Below, one piece after another: positions 36,141 through 45,091 of a stretch of 51,281 bases of DNA. The first letter of the stretch is position 1. Each line of letters starts with the position of its first letter. The position numbers and the translations under genes were made by a program. The stretch is from an uncultured Lewinella sp. (GTDB taxonomy: Bacteria > Bacteroidota > Bacteroidia > Chitinophagales > Saprospiraceae), in NCBI GenBank assembly GCA_913057785.1, contig CAJXPD010000039.1:1-51281 (forward strand). The letters are read 5' to 3'. The notes beneath the pieces were generated by a model that was given only the letters and a program-made list of their open reading frames with translations, did no database searches and had not been told where the DNA came from.

Positions 36141-36641
36141 AGTATTGTGTTTAAGTGCCTGTCCGATGATTTCTTTTGTAGAAGAAATGGTGGTTTCTGC
36201 TCCAAGGATGATCGTCAAACATGCACTGAGTCAAAAGCATAGCGGGAGTTCTGTCTATTGATAACAGAATTCCAAGTTAATGCACTGAATGAGCTTGGGG
36301 TACTTTGAGTTTTTCTAGGGAGTACTGATGCAAGTGAAGTAAGTATTGTAATACTTAAGGTAGAATACCTAAACATAATAGCTTTCCAATTTAACGGAAA
36401 ACGCAGTGTTTCTGAGGTTAAGTTACACAAAATTCCTCAGTCTTTCGCACACCTGGTAATGGTGATATTGGTCCAGAACATATCCAATAGTAGATATCAG
36501 AGCGTCTAGAAATCGTTCGGAAAGGGATTTGGATCATTCGGAAAAGAGGAAGGGGTTTTGGGAAGAAACAGCCAACAACTGCTTGTTTTTGGGGGTAGTT
36601 TGCAATCGAATCGCGAAAACTACATACCAAAACCTCAAACC
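36141..36641. other. Intergenic region between kinase and DUF2652 genes
   Basis: No gene is supported here. This divergent spacer should carry promoters for the kinase (minus) and the DUF2652 gene (plus). The only structure I see is a 7-2-7 palindrome AAGTATT GT AATACTT at 36341-36356. The plus-strand frame reaching back to 36558 is not a convincing N-terminus. Confidence 0.5.
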
Positions 36642-37814
36642 ATGACTCAACCACAAAATCAAGCTTCCGCCAACACCCTCATCTTTATCCCTGACATAAG
36701 CGGCTTTACCAAATTCGTAAATGAAACCGAAATTGACCACGCCAAGCACATCATTGAAGAGCTCTTGGAAGTACTAATTGACTCCAATGAAATAGGATTG
36801 GACCTCTCTGAAATTGAAGGGGATGCCTTGCTCTTCTATCGCAATGGTAAGGCCCCTACTACTGCTGAACTGCTCGCCCAAATCCAACGCATGTATGTCA
36901 ACTTTCACGCTCACCTGAAGAAATACGATACACATCGTATCTGTAGCTGCGGAGCCTGTTGTTCCGCTACCAACCTTAGCCTGAAGTTCGTTGCCCATTA
37001 TGGTCAGGTCGTCAACAAAACGGTTAAGGGTAGAACCAAACTGTTTGGGAAGGATGTAATTGTTGCTCACCGACTACTAAAAAATAAGGTGGAATCTGAT
37101 GAGTATAGCCTTTTCTCAAATGATTTGGTAAGAGCTTGTGCTACTTGGTTACAGCTGGAGGAGGTATCGTGGGCACCCGTTGGGCATATCGAGGAAGTAT
37201 ATGACTTCGGAAAGGCTAAATACTGCTATATCGGGCTAGAGGCCTTGGAGGAACACATTCCAGAGCCGAAAAAGGAGGATTATAGTATGCCCGGCCTCAC
37301 CTCAAAATTCATGGAATGCGGATCCGTGATAGAAGCTCCGGTCGATCTGGTTTTTGATGTGCTGTCTGATATGGGTTTTCGACACGAATGGTTGACCCAT
37401 GTCAAAGATGGAGATCAATTAAACCATCAAATCTCACAAAATGGATCTTCCCATCGCTGTGTGATCAAAGGAGACAAAAGTGATCCAACTATGGTGGCGC
37501 ATGGCTTTGACTTCGCTCCGAATAAGATCACATTCGTAGAAACAAACCACAGAGATAAAAGCGCCTCGGTCTGGGTGCTACAGAGCATCGGAAAGGGCTT
37601 GACCCGCCTAGAGTATACCATGTATTGTAAACCTAACTTCTTTAAGAAGGCCCTTTTCAACTTGATGATGAAAAAGAAGTATGACAAGATCAATGATGCC
37701 AACCTGAAGCTTCTTAATGAGTATTGTAAGGGGCTGGTGGCAAAAGGCCGTAATCACTCTCATCGCATTGTGCTACCCAAAAGCGTACTACATGTAGAAA
37801 GTATCGCTGCCTAA
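36642..37814 (+). CDS. DUF2652 (cyclase-like) protein with SRPBCC domain
   Basis: The start at 36642 (MTQPQNQASA) follows the A-rich leader and leaves the DUF2652 domain intact; 390 aa. The N-terminal half is DUF2652, related to class III nucleotidyl cyclases (TLIFIPDISGFTKFVNETE, SEIEGDALLFYRNG, the KTVKGRTKLFGKDVIVAHRLLKN core). The C-terminal ~150 residues look like an SRPBCC/polyketide-cyclase-like lipid-binding fold (VIEAPVDLVFDVLSDMGFRHEWLTHVKDGDQL). There is a cysteine-rich patch (HRICSCGACCSATN) in the first domain. No signal peptide. Cyclase activity is not expected; function unknown. Confidence 0.82.
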   Translation: MTQPQNQASANTLIFIPDISGFTKFVNETEIDHAKHIIEELLEVLIDSNEIGLDLSEIEGDALLFYRNGKAPTTAELLAQIQRMYVNFHAHLKKYDTHRICSCGACCSATNLSLKFVAHYGQVVNKTVKGRTKLFGKDVIVAHRLLKNKVESDEYSLFSNDLVRACATWLQLEEVSWAPVGHIEEVYDFGKAKYCYIGLEALEEHIPEPKKEDYSMPGLTSKFMECGSVIEAPVDLVFDVLSDMGFRHEWLTHVKDGDQLNHQISQNGSSHRCVIKGDKSDPTMVAHGFDFAPNKITFVETNHRDKSASVWVLQSIGKGLTRLEYTMYCKPNFFKKALFNLMMKKKYDKINDANLKLLNEYCKGLVAKGRNHSHRIVLPKSVLHVESIAA

Positions 37815-37938
37815 ATATAATCGCAATTTCAGTTCCCTGATTGCACCTTCTCCTGTGATTAACCCCTCATGCAAGGATGCAATTCAAGATTGGAACACTC
37901 ACATATTTCAACCTCAATTTCAATCAAAAAAATTAAGA

Positions 37939-39633
37939 ATGAAAAACGCAAATCTGAAAGCTGTATTCAGCTGTTTAGTTGTATTGTCTTGCTTGCTATT
38001 TATGAACAGCAGTAGTCTGGCTCAAGCCAAACAACCTACCTATTTCTACATCAAGGATGCCAAACATCAGAGAGGCTTAGTTGCTGGCTTCAATTATGAC
38101 AAGAATGTCTACCACCAAAACTTAAAGTATGGTTTGCATGAACAATGGAAATTTGTGCCAGCTGGAGGCGGGTACTACTACATCATAGATCGCAAACACA
38201 ACCGGGCACTCTATGGTATCGGAAACAAAAAAGGTAGACCTCAACATTTACCACAGAAAAATACTGATTTAGCAAAATGGAAAATTGAAGCTAGCAAAAA
38301 GAGTGGATACATCATTACCAACAAGGTGTACGGTGATCTAGTGGCTGGCAATAACCCTGATAATAAGGTGTATCAATCAGTACATGCTAACCGACCAAAT
38401 GGTCGATGGGAATTAGACATTGCGAAAAAAGGCACGGATAACTTGCCTTTTATCGAAGAGGTAGTGCTTCCGATGTATTTATGGAAACCGCCGGTGCCAA
38501 CTCTAGAGGAAGTTGTTGTAACAAAGTCTCAATTTAGAGATCAAATCTTTAATATCACCCAAGATGAAAGTTTTGCCTCAAAAGTTTCTGTGATGGTTTT
38601 CGAACGACTTTCGCAGGGATTTGGAGCGGCAGAAACCCTCCTAAGTGTAGGAATGGATGCTGGAGTTAAAATAGCTACGAACGTTGGCGATGCCTTAACT
38701 GAAACGGTCACTGATGCACTAGGGCCCATCGGAGCGTTGATCGACGCTGTCATCGCTTTAGGGGTAGGTGCTGATCAGATTGTGAAGAAGGTGCGGGCAG
38801 AGAACGGAACTAACTTTGCCTTGTATAATGTCGCTCCTGATCTTCGAGTGCAAGTGAAGAAGGTGCAAGGGTTCCAAGCCAATTTTTCTGGTGAAAATGG
38901 AATGGAGAGTATGGATCGAGCATTATCTGCTCACGCGATTGCCGATGCAACTACGATTGGTGGGATGGCTTTCCAAATGTCCCCCTATAGAACTGGCGGT
39001 TTTGTAAAAGGAATCATCACCCTTGAATTCCAATACAAAGGCAAAACTTGGGATGTAGATTTCCATGTACGAAATAGTATTGGAGCTGGAGTACTGAGTA
39101 CCTATAGCCTTAAGAGTTCTACCTTTAAAGATATCACAGTACAATCAAGAGACCGGGAAACAGTTTCTGTCAGAACTGTCAATATGCATGGCTTGAAAGT
39201 CGCGCTCTCTTTGAAGCACGATGACCATAAGACCCAGAAAGGAAAAAAGGACCAAAGAAAAGACCTGGTGGAGATCCTAATCGTAGGCGAAGATGCTATC
39301 AAGAACATTTCTAACAACACGAACACTACCCCTCCCGTGCCTCAAACCAAATCGGTGGTCGTATCCCTGAAGAATTCTGCTGGATACCGAGCTAAATACA
39401 CCGTGAAGTATACGGATGGTAGTGGTAAAACCCAGAAGAAGGAAGTCACTTCCAAAGGTGCGCCTTGGAACAAGGACTATACCCTCAAGATTAAGAAAGG
39501 TTCTACCTATTCCATCACTGCGGAGACAGTTACAGGTAAGAGAATACAGGTTAAAGGGGGGCTTAGCAGAAGCGTGGAAGCCAGGACCAGTGGTACGCTG
39601 CGAAAACCAAGCATGTCTACAAAAAATATCTAA
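37939..39633 (+). CDS. Secreted protein: N-terminal beta-trefoil, possible cytolysin-like C-domain
   Basis: The start at 37939 (MKNANLKAVFSC) opens a signal peptide ending about residue 30 (SLAQA); 564 aa. Residues ~35-165 contain three ~45-aa repeats (FYIKDAKHQRGLVAG, YYIIDRKHNRALYG, GYIITNKVYGDLVAG, each ending in a W-containing strand WKFV/WKIE/WELD), the pattern of a ricin-B-like beta-trefoil. The middle holds an Ala/Gly-rich amphipathic segment (about 225-290; ALGPIGALIDAVIALGVG) and a beta-rich domain. The last ~85 residues (VVVSLKNSAGYRAKYTVKYTD, WNKDYTLKIKKGSTYSITAE) resemble the C-terminal beta-sandwich of thiol-activated cytolysins. A carbohydrate-binding, possibly membrane-active protein is inferred; no homologue is known to me with this layout. 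Confidence 0.7.
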   Translation: MKNANLKAVFSCLVVLSCLLFMNSSSLAQAKQPTYFYIKDAKHQRGLVAGFNYDKNVYHQNLKYGLHEQWKFVPAGGGYYYIIDRKHNRALYGIGNKKGRPQHLPQKNTDLAKWKIEASKKSGYIITNKVYGDLVAGNNPDNKVYQSVHANRPNGRWELDIAKKGTDNLPFIEEVVLPMYLWKPPVPTLEEVVVTKSQFRDQIFNITQDESFASKVSVMVFERLSQGFGAAETLLSVGMDAGVKIATNVGDALTETVTDALGPIGALIDAVIALGVGADQIVKKVRAENGTNFALYNVAPDLRVQVKKVQGFQANFSGENGMESMDRALSAHAIADATTIGGMAFQMSPYRTGGFVKGIITLEFQYKGKTWDVDFHVRNSIGAGVLSTYSLKSSTFKDITVQSRDRETVSVRTVNMHGLKVALSLKHDDHKTQKGKKDQRKDLVEILIVGEDAIKNISNNTNTTPPVPQTKSVVVSLKNSAGYRAKYTVKYTDGSGKTQKKEVTSKGAPWNKDYTLKIKKGSTYSITAETVTGKRIQVKGGLSRSVEARTSGTLRKPSMSTKNI

Positions 39634-39650
39634 TCCTCATGGTAGAATAA

Positions 39651-39677
39651 TGGTGAGGTGAATTTGCCGCCTCACCA
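39651..39677 (+). terminator. Hairpin after the trefoil protein gene
   Basis: TGGTGAGG (39651-39658) and CCTCACCA (39670-39677) form a stem 18 bp past the stop, followed by CCCTTTCCT; only a weak T stretch. Confidence 0.5.
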
Positions 39678-39749
39678 CCCTTTCCTGCATAATCCTTAGA
39701 TAAACTTGCTCTGGCTTCGAAGATTGCTGGAGAACCAAAACCAATCGCC

Positions 39750-40178
39750 ATGTTCCGTTTCCCCATTACCTGGATCATACTACTTATTCTATCCCTGTTT
39801 GGTCGAACTCAAGCTCAGCACCAGCACTACTATAAATCTATTCACAGTGATCAAGTTGTCTTTGGTGCAAAGAATGGTGAGACTGCTGATTTCTTGAATC
39901 AGTCCAGTGATTTCTTTCCTTACCATGCCGATGATGAACAAGGCTCAACTAAGGTATATCCGATTACCTATTTGGTTGATGCTGATGAGTTCTTCACTGT
40001 TACCATCGGCTCCGTTTATCACCTCAATTCAGACTGGGCAAAGCGCTATTTGGCTGAACTCCTTGGTGGATCGACTTGGAGAAAATCCATCAACAGCAAG
40101 CTATCGGGAATAAAGCGAGGTAGAAAACAGCTCTCGCAAGAGCTCGAAAAAAACCTGACGGATAAGCCTGTCATCTGA
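39750..40178 (+). CDS. Small secreted protein of unknown family, 142 aa
   Basis: A signal peptide (MFRFPITWIILLILSLFGRTQAQ) is followed by ~118 mostly polar residues with no cysteine. I do not recognise a domain. Visible pieces are VVFGAKNGETADFLNQSSDFFPYHADDE, a mixed beta region (YPITYLVDADEFFTVTIGSVY) and a basic helical tail (RKSINSKLSGIKRGRKQLSQELEK). It starts 116 bp downstream of the trefoil protein gene on the same strand, with a hairpin between, and may be a functional partner. A clear Rho-independent terminator follows. Confidence 0.6.
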   Translation: MFRFPITWIILLILSLFGRTQAQHQHYYKSIHSDQVVFGAKNGETADFLNQSSDFFPYHADDEQGSTKVYPITYLVDADEFFTVTIGSVYHLNSDWAKRYLAELLGGSTWRKSINSKLSGIKRGRKQLSQELEKNLTDKPVI

Positions 40179-40222
40179 TAGGTCTTCATAAAAGTTATTT
40201 TGGAGAGAGACTTATTTTTTGC

Positions 40223-40252
40223 AACCTCAGCCTTGTGCTGGGGTTATTTTTT
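40223..40252 (+). terminator. Rho-independent terminator after the small secreted protein gene
   Basis: AACCTCAGC (40223-40231) pairs with GCTGGGGTT (40237-40245; one G-T wobble) and is followed by ATTTTTT. It acts in the plus direction, between convergent genes. Confidence 0.7.
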
Positions 40253-41462
40253 ATAGCTCAAACCGTAAAGTGCGTACGGTTGTCTTTTCCTCTCCACTGG
40301 TCCAGGCGAGTAGATAGCCATCCTGATACTTTTCTAGGATGGGAAAACCACTTTGTCTGGCGGTGCTCGTGGTCACAAGCGTTTTACTTTCTCCTTGTTT
40401 GCCATTAGCATTTACGGTGGCGACCCGGATCTCTCCTTCGCCGTTTACCTCCTCTAGCCAAGATACCAAGGCCTCTCCATCCTCCGTCAACACTATATCG
40501 ACGCGACCTAGGGGTTGGCCATCATCCACCACGAAGCCTTCTGTGAACGATGCTCCAGCATCGGTAGAAAGGGCTACTTTGACCCGACTTTCTTGATTGG
40601 CTCCGGTGAACCAAGCTACGGCAAGCAGATCTCCTTTTGCAGCAACGGCAGGGCCATTCACTGGGCAACCAGCGATCGTCCAATTGTCCGAAGCTACCGG
40701 CTGAGGTTCCGTCCAGGTACTATCAATCTTTCGAACGATATAGATATCACGGATTTCTTCTGCGGAACGATCTCGATACACCACAATGGGGCCATTCGAA
40801 GTCATCGCAGCATCCGTCTGACAACAATCACATATCCTATGGTCCAGTTCAACTTCTTCGAATAATTGCCCCTCAATATCAAATTCTGCGGCTCTGAGCG
40901 TCATGGCACCTCCATGCCCATGATCACCCCCCGCTGCTTCGCTTGCTTTTGTATTTCGGCCATCGAGCCAAGTGGCGAACATGCGACCATTGGTTGAAGG
41001 AAGCAGCGTCACGAAGCCATGTTCAGCGGGGATTCCGTCTGTATGGGGAATGAATGATGGGGACCACTTATCTCCAGCATCTTTTGAGATGGATACGCGC
41101 ACATCATAATCATAGGTCCCTCCCGCACTTTTCTGCAGCCAATGTGCAGCCATACTTTCTGCATCTGGGAAAACCGCCAAGGAAGGAAAGTCTGCCCAAT
41201 TGACAAACCAGTCAGTACCCCTAGCAATTTCCTTGCCCTTGGACCATTTGTGCTCATCTAGCAGCGCATAATTCAGTGCATCTGTTGAATCATTGAGGTA
41301 CTCCACCCATGAGAGATATAGTTCCCCATTGCTGGAATTGAAAAGATTAGGTTCTCCTCCTTCCTCTACAGGCGTTGGGATTTCTTCGGTTGATAGCGAT
41401 TCGGGAGATTCACAAGCCAACAGGAGAAGGATAATTGCGATGAAGGGTAATGGATTCTGCAT
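40251..41462 (-). CDS. BNR-repeat lipoprotein with CxCC motif, sialidase-like fold
   Basis: A 403-aa lipoprotein (signal LLLLACES, Cys17). Asp-box-like repeats (SISKDAGDKWSPS, LSTDAGASFTEG) and repeated beta strands indicate a six-blade propeller as in exo-alpha-sialidase-like proteins. No full set of sialidase arginines is evident, so a glycosidase role is doubtful. Unusual features are HRICDCCQTD (Cys211, Cys213, Cys214), a later AGCPVNGP cysteine, and a GGDHGHGG stretch. These are potential metal ligands. It follows the copper efflux operon after a hairpin (142 bp from the His-rich lipoprotein gene), the same direction. Copper binding is inference from context. Confidence 0.78.
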   Translation of the reverse strand: MQNPLPFIAIILLLLACESPESLSTEEIPTPVEEGGEPNLFNSSNGELYLSWVEYLNDSTDALNYALLDEHKWSKGKEIARGTDWFVNWADFPSLAVFPDAESMAAHWLQKSAGGTYDYDVRVSISKDAGDKWSPSFIPHTDGIPAEHGFVTLLPSTNGRMFATWLDGRNTKASEAAGGDHGHGGAMTLRAAEFDIEGQLFEEVELDHRICDCCQTDAAMTSNGPIVVYRDRSAEEIRDIYIVRKIDSTWTEPQPVASDNWTIAGCPVNGPAVAAKGDLLAVAWFTGANQESRVKVALSTDAGASFTEGFVVDDGQPLGRVDIVLTEDGEALVSWLEEVNGEGEIRVATVNANGKQGESKTLVTTSTARQSGFPILEKYQDGYLLAWTSGEEKTTVRTLRFEL

Positions 41463-41523
41463 GGTTCGTGAATTTAGTTAAGCGGAAGTTTATCTCTTGA
41501 TGTTTCGAGCTAAATGCTCAGGG

Positions 41524-41556
41524 GGGGCTCTGTCTCTTCTAATTGGACAGAGCCCC
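41524..41556 (-). terminator. Hairpin closing the copper efflux operon
   Basis: GGGGCTCTGTC (41524-41534) pairs perfectly with GACAGAGCCCC (41546-41556), 47 bp past the stop of the last Cus gene. There is no strong T-tract in either direction. Confidence 0.6.
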
Positions 41557-41603
41557 TCAATGTTCTTAATGTTTGGCGCAATTACCGATTGAACACGCCA
41601 GGC

Positions 41604-41966
41604 TTAATGTTTATGACCATCCTTTGTGTGTTCTGCTTGCGCGACATAGTCCATGTTACAAACGGGACACTTACCTTCCGTTTCGCTACCACTGCCCTCG
41701 CAGTGCATAGGGCATACGTAGGCTGCCGTATAGGCTGCCCCTTCCCCGTGGGCACCTGCTTCATGATGGCCTTCTCCATCGTGATCATGGTCATGACCCT
41801 CATGATCGTGATCGTGATCCGCGCCATCGTGGTCATGTCCTGCCGCTTCGTGAGTATGTTCGCCGTCACCATGATCATGGCTATGACTGTTCCCCCCGCA
41901 GGAAAAAACAAAGAGAGCCAAGCTAAAAAGTATGGCGCCTACACCGATTGATTGCAAAGATTTCAT
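41604..41966 (-). CDS. His-rich lipoprotein with heavy-metal-binding domain
   Basis: A 120-aa lipoprotein (signal FVFSCGG, Cys23). The mature N-terminal half is almost entirely His/Asp/Glu/Gly (repeats of HDHD and DHDHEGHDHDH). The C-terminal half is a heavy-metal-binding domain of the CusB/CopA type: YVCPMHCEGSGSETEGKCPVCNMDYV (CPMH and CPVCNMDY). It probably buffers copper or silver in the periplasm and hands it to CusB. It lies 42 bp downstream of the CusB gene as the last gene of the operon. Confidence 0.85.
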   Translation of the reverse strand: MKSLQSIGVGAILFSLALFVFSCGGNSHSHDHGDGEHTHEAAGHDHDGADHDHDHEGHDHDHDGEGHHEAGAHGEGAAYTAAYVCPMHCEGSGSETEGKCPVCNMDYVAQAEHTKDGHKH

Positions 41967-42008
41967 ATTCTAAATTTTACTGTTATGGAAAGAAAGTGGG
42001 AGAGAGTT

Positions 42009-43778
42009 TTATTCCTCCTCCGCTAGTTGATAATTTTTGTCTAAGGTCTCCTGTACGAACCCACAACGCAACATCTTATCCCCAAAATAGGGGTTCAAGA
42101 TACCCTCCTCGGTACTGAGCCATTCGGCTCCTGTATTGTCAAATGCCATAGGGCAATGTTGTATGTAAAGCACCTCGTCTTCAATACCAAAACTCTTGAT
42201 GGCATTGATCAAGAGATCGGACACCGCATCAAATTGCTTCCTTTGCAGCTCTACATCCTCAGCTTCTCCCATTCGTTTGGTATGAGCGAGCATGCTACTC
42301 CATTGCTTTTCCCAATGCAAGCGCGGTTCACCTTCTAAAAGTGATCTATCCATCTGTTGGAGTTGTTGCAAAAAGGGTTTGGTGGCCTCAGCAGTTGCTT
42401 CAGCATTTGTCTCTACTAGGGCATCCTTTATCGGTAAGTAGGCTAGGGCCAACTCTCCCAAGGCTGTCTTGAAAGTGGAGGAGGTCGTCGCTGCATAATC
42501 TGGGATGGCTGGTGCTTTCGCACCTTTCACCCCCACGAGATGATTCATCATACTCTTTTGATTATTGAGCTGAGCCGCGGCATCGATAGTGAAACTACCA
42601 TAGGTGACTACTTCTTCTCCCGCTTCTAAGCCCTGCTTTACTTGATAACTGTCTCCTACACGATCGCCTAGTTGCACTTCCCGATAGGCGAAAGAAGGGA
42701 TGGTGGTATCAGGTACTTTTACATAGACCACCGATCGAGGGCCCGTCCATAGCACTGCTGTTTTGGGAATCAACAATTGAGTGGTACCTGTCGATCGAGC
42801 TGCTAGTTGCCCTTGAATGAACATTTCTGGTTTCAGAAAGCGGCGTGAATTAGCGACTTCTCCGCGTACGGTAGCTGTGCGCGTCTGGCCATTGATCATA
42901 GGATCGATGAAATTGATCCGAGTGCTAAAGGTTTGACCCGGTAAAGCTGGGGTGCTAAAGCTTACCTGATCTCCCGTTCGGATATGTGCGAGATCCTCTT
43001 CATAGGCGTCGAATTCAGCCCACAACTTTTGCAAGCTGACGATGTCAAATAGGATACTTCCCGATTTGACATGATCCCCAACCGCTACATGCCGGTTCTT
43101 GACGGTTCCACTCACCTCTGCTTTCAGGACAAAGGTTTCCTGTATCACACCACTAGTTTCAATTTGCTGAATGGTTTCCGTTGGGATTTTCCAGTACTCT
43201 AGTTTCTTTCTGGAGGCCACCAGTAGGTCTGGATTTACATCCTTGAGTTTTAGCGCTTCCAGCAATTCGCGCTGCGCAGCTACAAGGTCCGGAGAATAGA
43301 CGCTGGCTAGTTGCTGACCTTTCTTGACTTGTTCACCCGTGAAGGTGACAAAAAGTTGCTCGATCCGCCCTGGAATATGGGCCACTTGATTAGCAATTAG
43401 GCGTTCATCTGCTTGTAACTTCCCAGAAAGCCTCAGTTCTTTAGAGGCGCTCCCAGACTTGCCTAGGATCGTAGTTTCTATTTGTGCCAGCTTGACAGCT
43501 TCGGAGGTCATTTCTAAGACCAATGGGTCGTTAGAGGAGCTGACGTCGGCGGGAATCAGGTCCATTTCGCAAATGGGGCAAATGCCCGGCTCGTTCTGAC
43601 GTATCTGAGGGTGCATAGAACAAGTCCAAGTTTCTCCTTCAGTTGAGTCATGATGGTGATGCTCCTCTGAGTCCAAGGGAGCAGAGCTATTGCTATTGCG
43701 ACCAAAGAGTAGATAGCCCAGACCTAATCCGACTACCAATGCTGCTATGGTGAGAATGATTTCTTTACTGTTTTTCAT
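42009..43778 (-). CDS. cusB: Copper/silver efflux RND periplasmic adaptor, CusB-like, with HMBD and DUF3347
   Basis: A 589-aa membrane-fusion protein. After an N-terminal membrane anchor (residues 7-26) and HHHHD (40-44) comes a heavy-metal-binding domain (Cys53, Met55, His56, Cys67, Cys70, Met72; TCSMHP and CPICEMDLIP). The body is a typical adaptor (barrel-sandwich GRIEQLFVTFTGEQVKKGQQL; SGTVKNRHVAVGDHVKSGS). The C-terminal ~140 residues form a DUF3347 domain (QHCPMAFDNTGAEWLSTEEGILNPYFGDKMLRCG), often a separate copper-linked protein. It bridges the RND pump CusA and the outer-membrane channel. It begins 2 bp after the CusC-like stop. Confidence 0.92.
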   Translation of the reverse strand: MKNSKEIILTIAALVVGLGLGYLLFGRNSNSSAPLDSEEHHHHDSTEGETWTCSMHPQIRQNEPGICPICEMDLIPADVSSSNDPLVLEMTSEAVKLAQIETTILGKSGSASKELRLSGKLQADERLIANQVAHIPGRIEQLFVTFTGEQVKKGQQLASVYSPDLVAAQRELLEALKLKDVNPDLLVASRKKLEYWKIPTETIQQIETSGVIQETFVLKAEVSGTVKNRHVAVGDHVKSGSILFDIVSLQKLWAEFDAYEEDLAHIRTGDQVSFSTPALPGQTFSTRINFIDPMINGQTRTATVRGEVANSRRFLKPEMFIQGQLAARSTGTTQLLIPKTAVLWTGPRSVVYVKVPDTTIPSFAYREVQLGDRVGDSYQVKQGLEAGEEVVTYGSFTIDAAAQLNNQKSMMNHLVGVKGAKAPAIPDYAATTSSTFKTALGELALAYLPIKDALVETNAEATAEATKPFLQQLQQMDRSLLEGEPRLHWEKQWSSMLAHTKRMGEAEDVELQRKQFDAVSDLLINAIKSFGIEDEVLYIQHCPMAFDNTGAEWLSTEEGILNPYFGDKMLRCGFVQETLDKNYQLAEEE

Positions 43779-43780
43779 GT

Positions 43781-45091
43781 CTAGAAATTAAGGTAACGAT
43801 CAATGCTCGCCTTGGCGAGATGACTGTTGACAATGGCTTTCAATATCTGCAGATCATACTGGATAAGGTCCTGCTCTAACTGTAGTAATTCATCAAAGCG
43901 ACTCCCCGAGTTAGAATAAGTGGCTTGGGTAAAGCGGGAAGCGGTTTGAGTAGTCGCAATTTGCTGTTGATAAAGGGAAAGCCTAAGTGCTGCCTCTTCA
44001 TGTGCCGTTACAGCTTGATCGATTCCGTTGAGGAAATCCTGGATCACCGCCTCCTTTTGGAAGTTCAATGCTTCTATCTTCAATTTTTCTTCTCGCTCTT
44101 TGGCTTCGTACTTTTTGCGGTATAGGGGAACACTCACCTTGGCACTTACTTGTAAGATATCACGACCGTTTTGACTAGGATCAGCGTCCGTACGCTGACT
44201 AAGTACGATGTAATCTGCTCCCACGCCAAAGCTTGGTTTTCCTTCTAACTTATTGACTAGCAGAGCCTGTTGAGATACGGCTTGTTTTTGTGTTAGGCCG
44301 ATGAGTCTAGGGTGTTGTGTTAACAGCGTATTGTGTAAGGAATCTGGGCGAATCTCGAGTGCTGCAAATTCCAGCGTATCAGGTGTATTGATGGGATTGG
44401 AGAGCGGACGTTTCAATAAATGGTTGATTGTCGCCAGTGGCTGTTTCTCTTTGTTTTGCAAAATCCTCACTTCCTGTTCCAGGGCTTGTAATTGAAGCTC
44501 AACCCGTAATACATCCGCAGCACTTCCAGATCCGCTTTCAATTTGGTTGAGGGCCAATTCGCGCAGACGGTCCAGGAGGTTGCTTTTTCGTTGCAGTATG
44601 TTTTGAGTTTGGCGAATCTCATAGAGTTGGAAATAGGCGGATTTGAGCTTAAAGATCAGTTCCAAGCTAAGGTCGCCGATTCTTTCCTTCTCTACGGAGG
44701 CTCGTGCCTGTGCGAGTTGGGCTTTACTTTCCAAAGTTCCAAACCATGGGAACATCTGGCTTACACTAAACCTGGCCCGCTGTGCTCCCAATCTAGTCTC
44801 TACCGGAGCAACAAAAGCGCCTACACCAAGCTCCGGCTGAGGCAGCTGGCTTAACTGCGGCGCTTTTTCCTCCATTGCCAAATATTGTTGCGTTAGCGCT
44901 TTCAGGGAAGGGTTTTCTCCACTCAAAAGTTCACTTAACTCCGCTATGGATTGAGCAGAAGAAGAGGTACTCATGCAGCAAGCAAGGCTGCATATTGAGG
45001 CGTAGAAAAAGCCTCTGCCCAGCATCGAATTGGGCCAGCCTAAAACCTGAATGGCGAAGCCCTTAATTATATAGACAAATATTGATCTCAT
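43781..45091 (-). CDS. cusC: TolC-family outer membrane channel, CusC-like
   Basis: A 436-aa outer-membrane efflux protein with TolC-type helical repeats (LSELLSGENPSLKALTQQYLAMEEK, ARASVEKERIGDLSLELIFKLKSAYFQLYEI; repeated in the second half) and a PxxxxP-rich N-domain. Its ATG overlaps the CusA-like stop codon (ATGA, 45088-45091), so translation is probably coupled. The long N-terminal leader (signal peptide end near SSSAQ, residue ~47) suggests ATG at 45025 as an alternative start. It provides the exit channel of the tripartite copper/silver pump. Confidence 0.9.
   Translation of the reverse strand: MRSIFVYIIKGFAIQVLGWPNSMLGRGFFYASICSLACCMSTSSSAQSIAELSELLSGENPSLKALTQQYLAMEEKAPQLSQLPQPELGVGAFVAPVETRLGAQRARFSVSQMFPWFGTLESKAQLAQARASVEKERIGDLSLELIFKLKSAYFQLYEIRQTQNILQRKSNLLDRLRELALNQIESGSGSAADVLRVELQLQALEQEVRILQNKEKQPLATINHLLKRPLSNPINTPDTLEFAALEIRPDSLHNTLLTQHPRLIGLTQKQAVSQQALLVNKLEGKPSFGVGADYIVLSQRTDADPSQNGRDILQVSAKVSVPLYRKKYEAKEREEKLKIEALNFQKEAVIQDFLNGIDQAVTAHEEAALRLSLYQQQIATTQTASRFTQATYSNSGSRFDELLQLEQDLIQYDLQILKAIVNSHLAKASIDRYLNF

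Noticed and set aside
36341..36356. 7-2-7 palindrome upstream of the kinase gene
   Set aside because: Too short and AT-rich to claim as an operator on its own.
40251..41462. True exo-alpha-sialidase
   Set aside because: Propeller repeats are present, but I could not locate the usual arginine triad and Asp/Glu/Tyr catalytic set.
41582..41911. Long antisense frames over the His-rich lipoprotein gene
   Set aside because: They are created by the repetitive CAT/GAT codons; the minus-strand frame with a lipobox and a CPMH/CPVC domain is the real gene.
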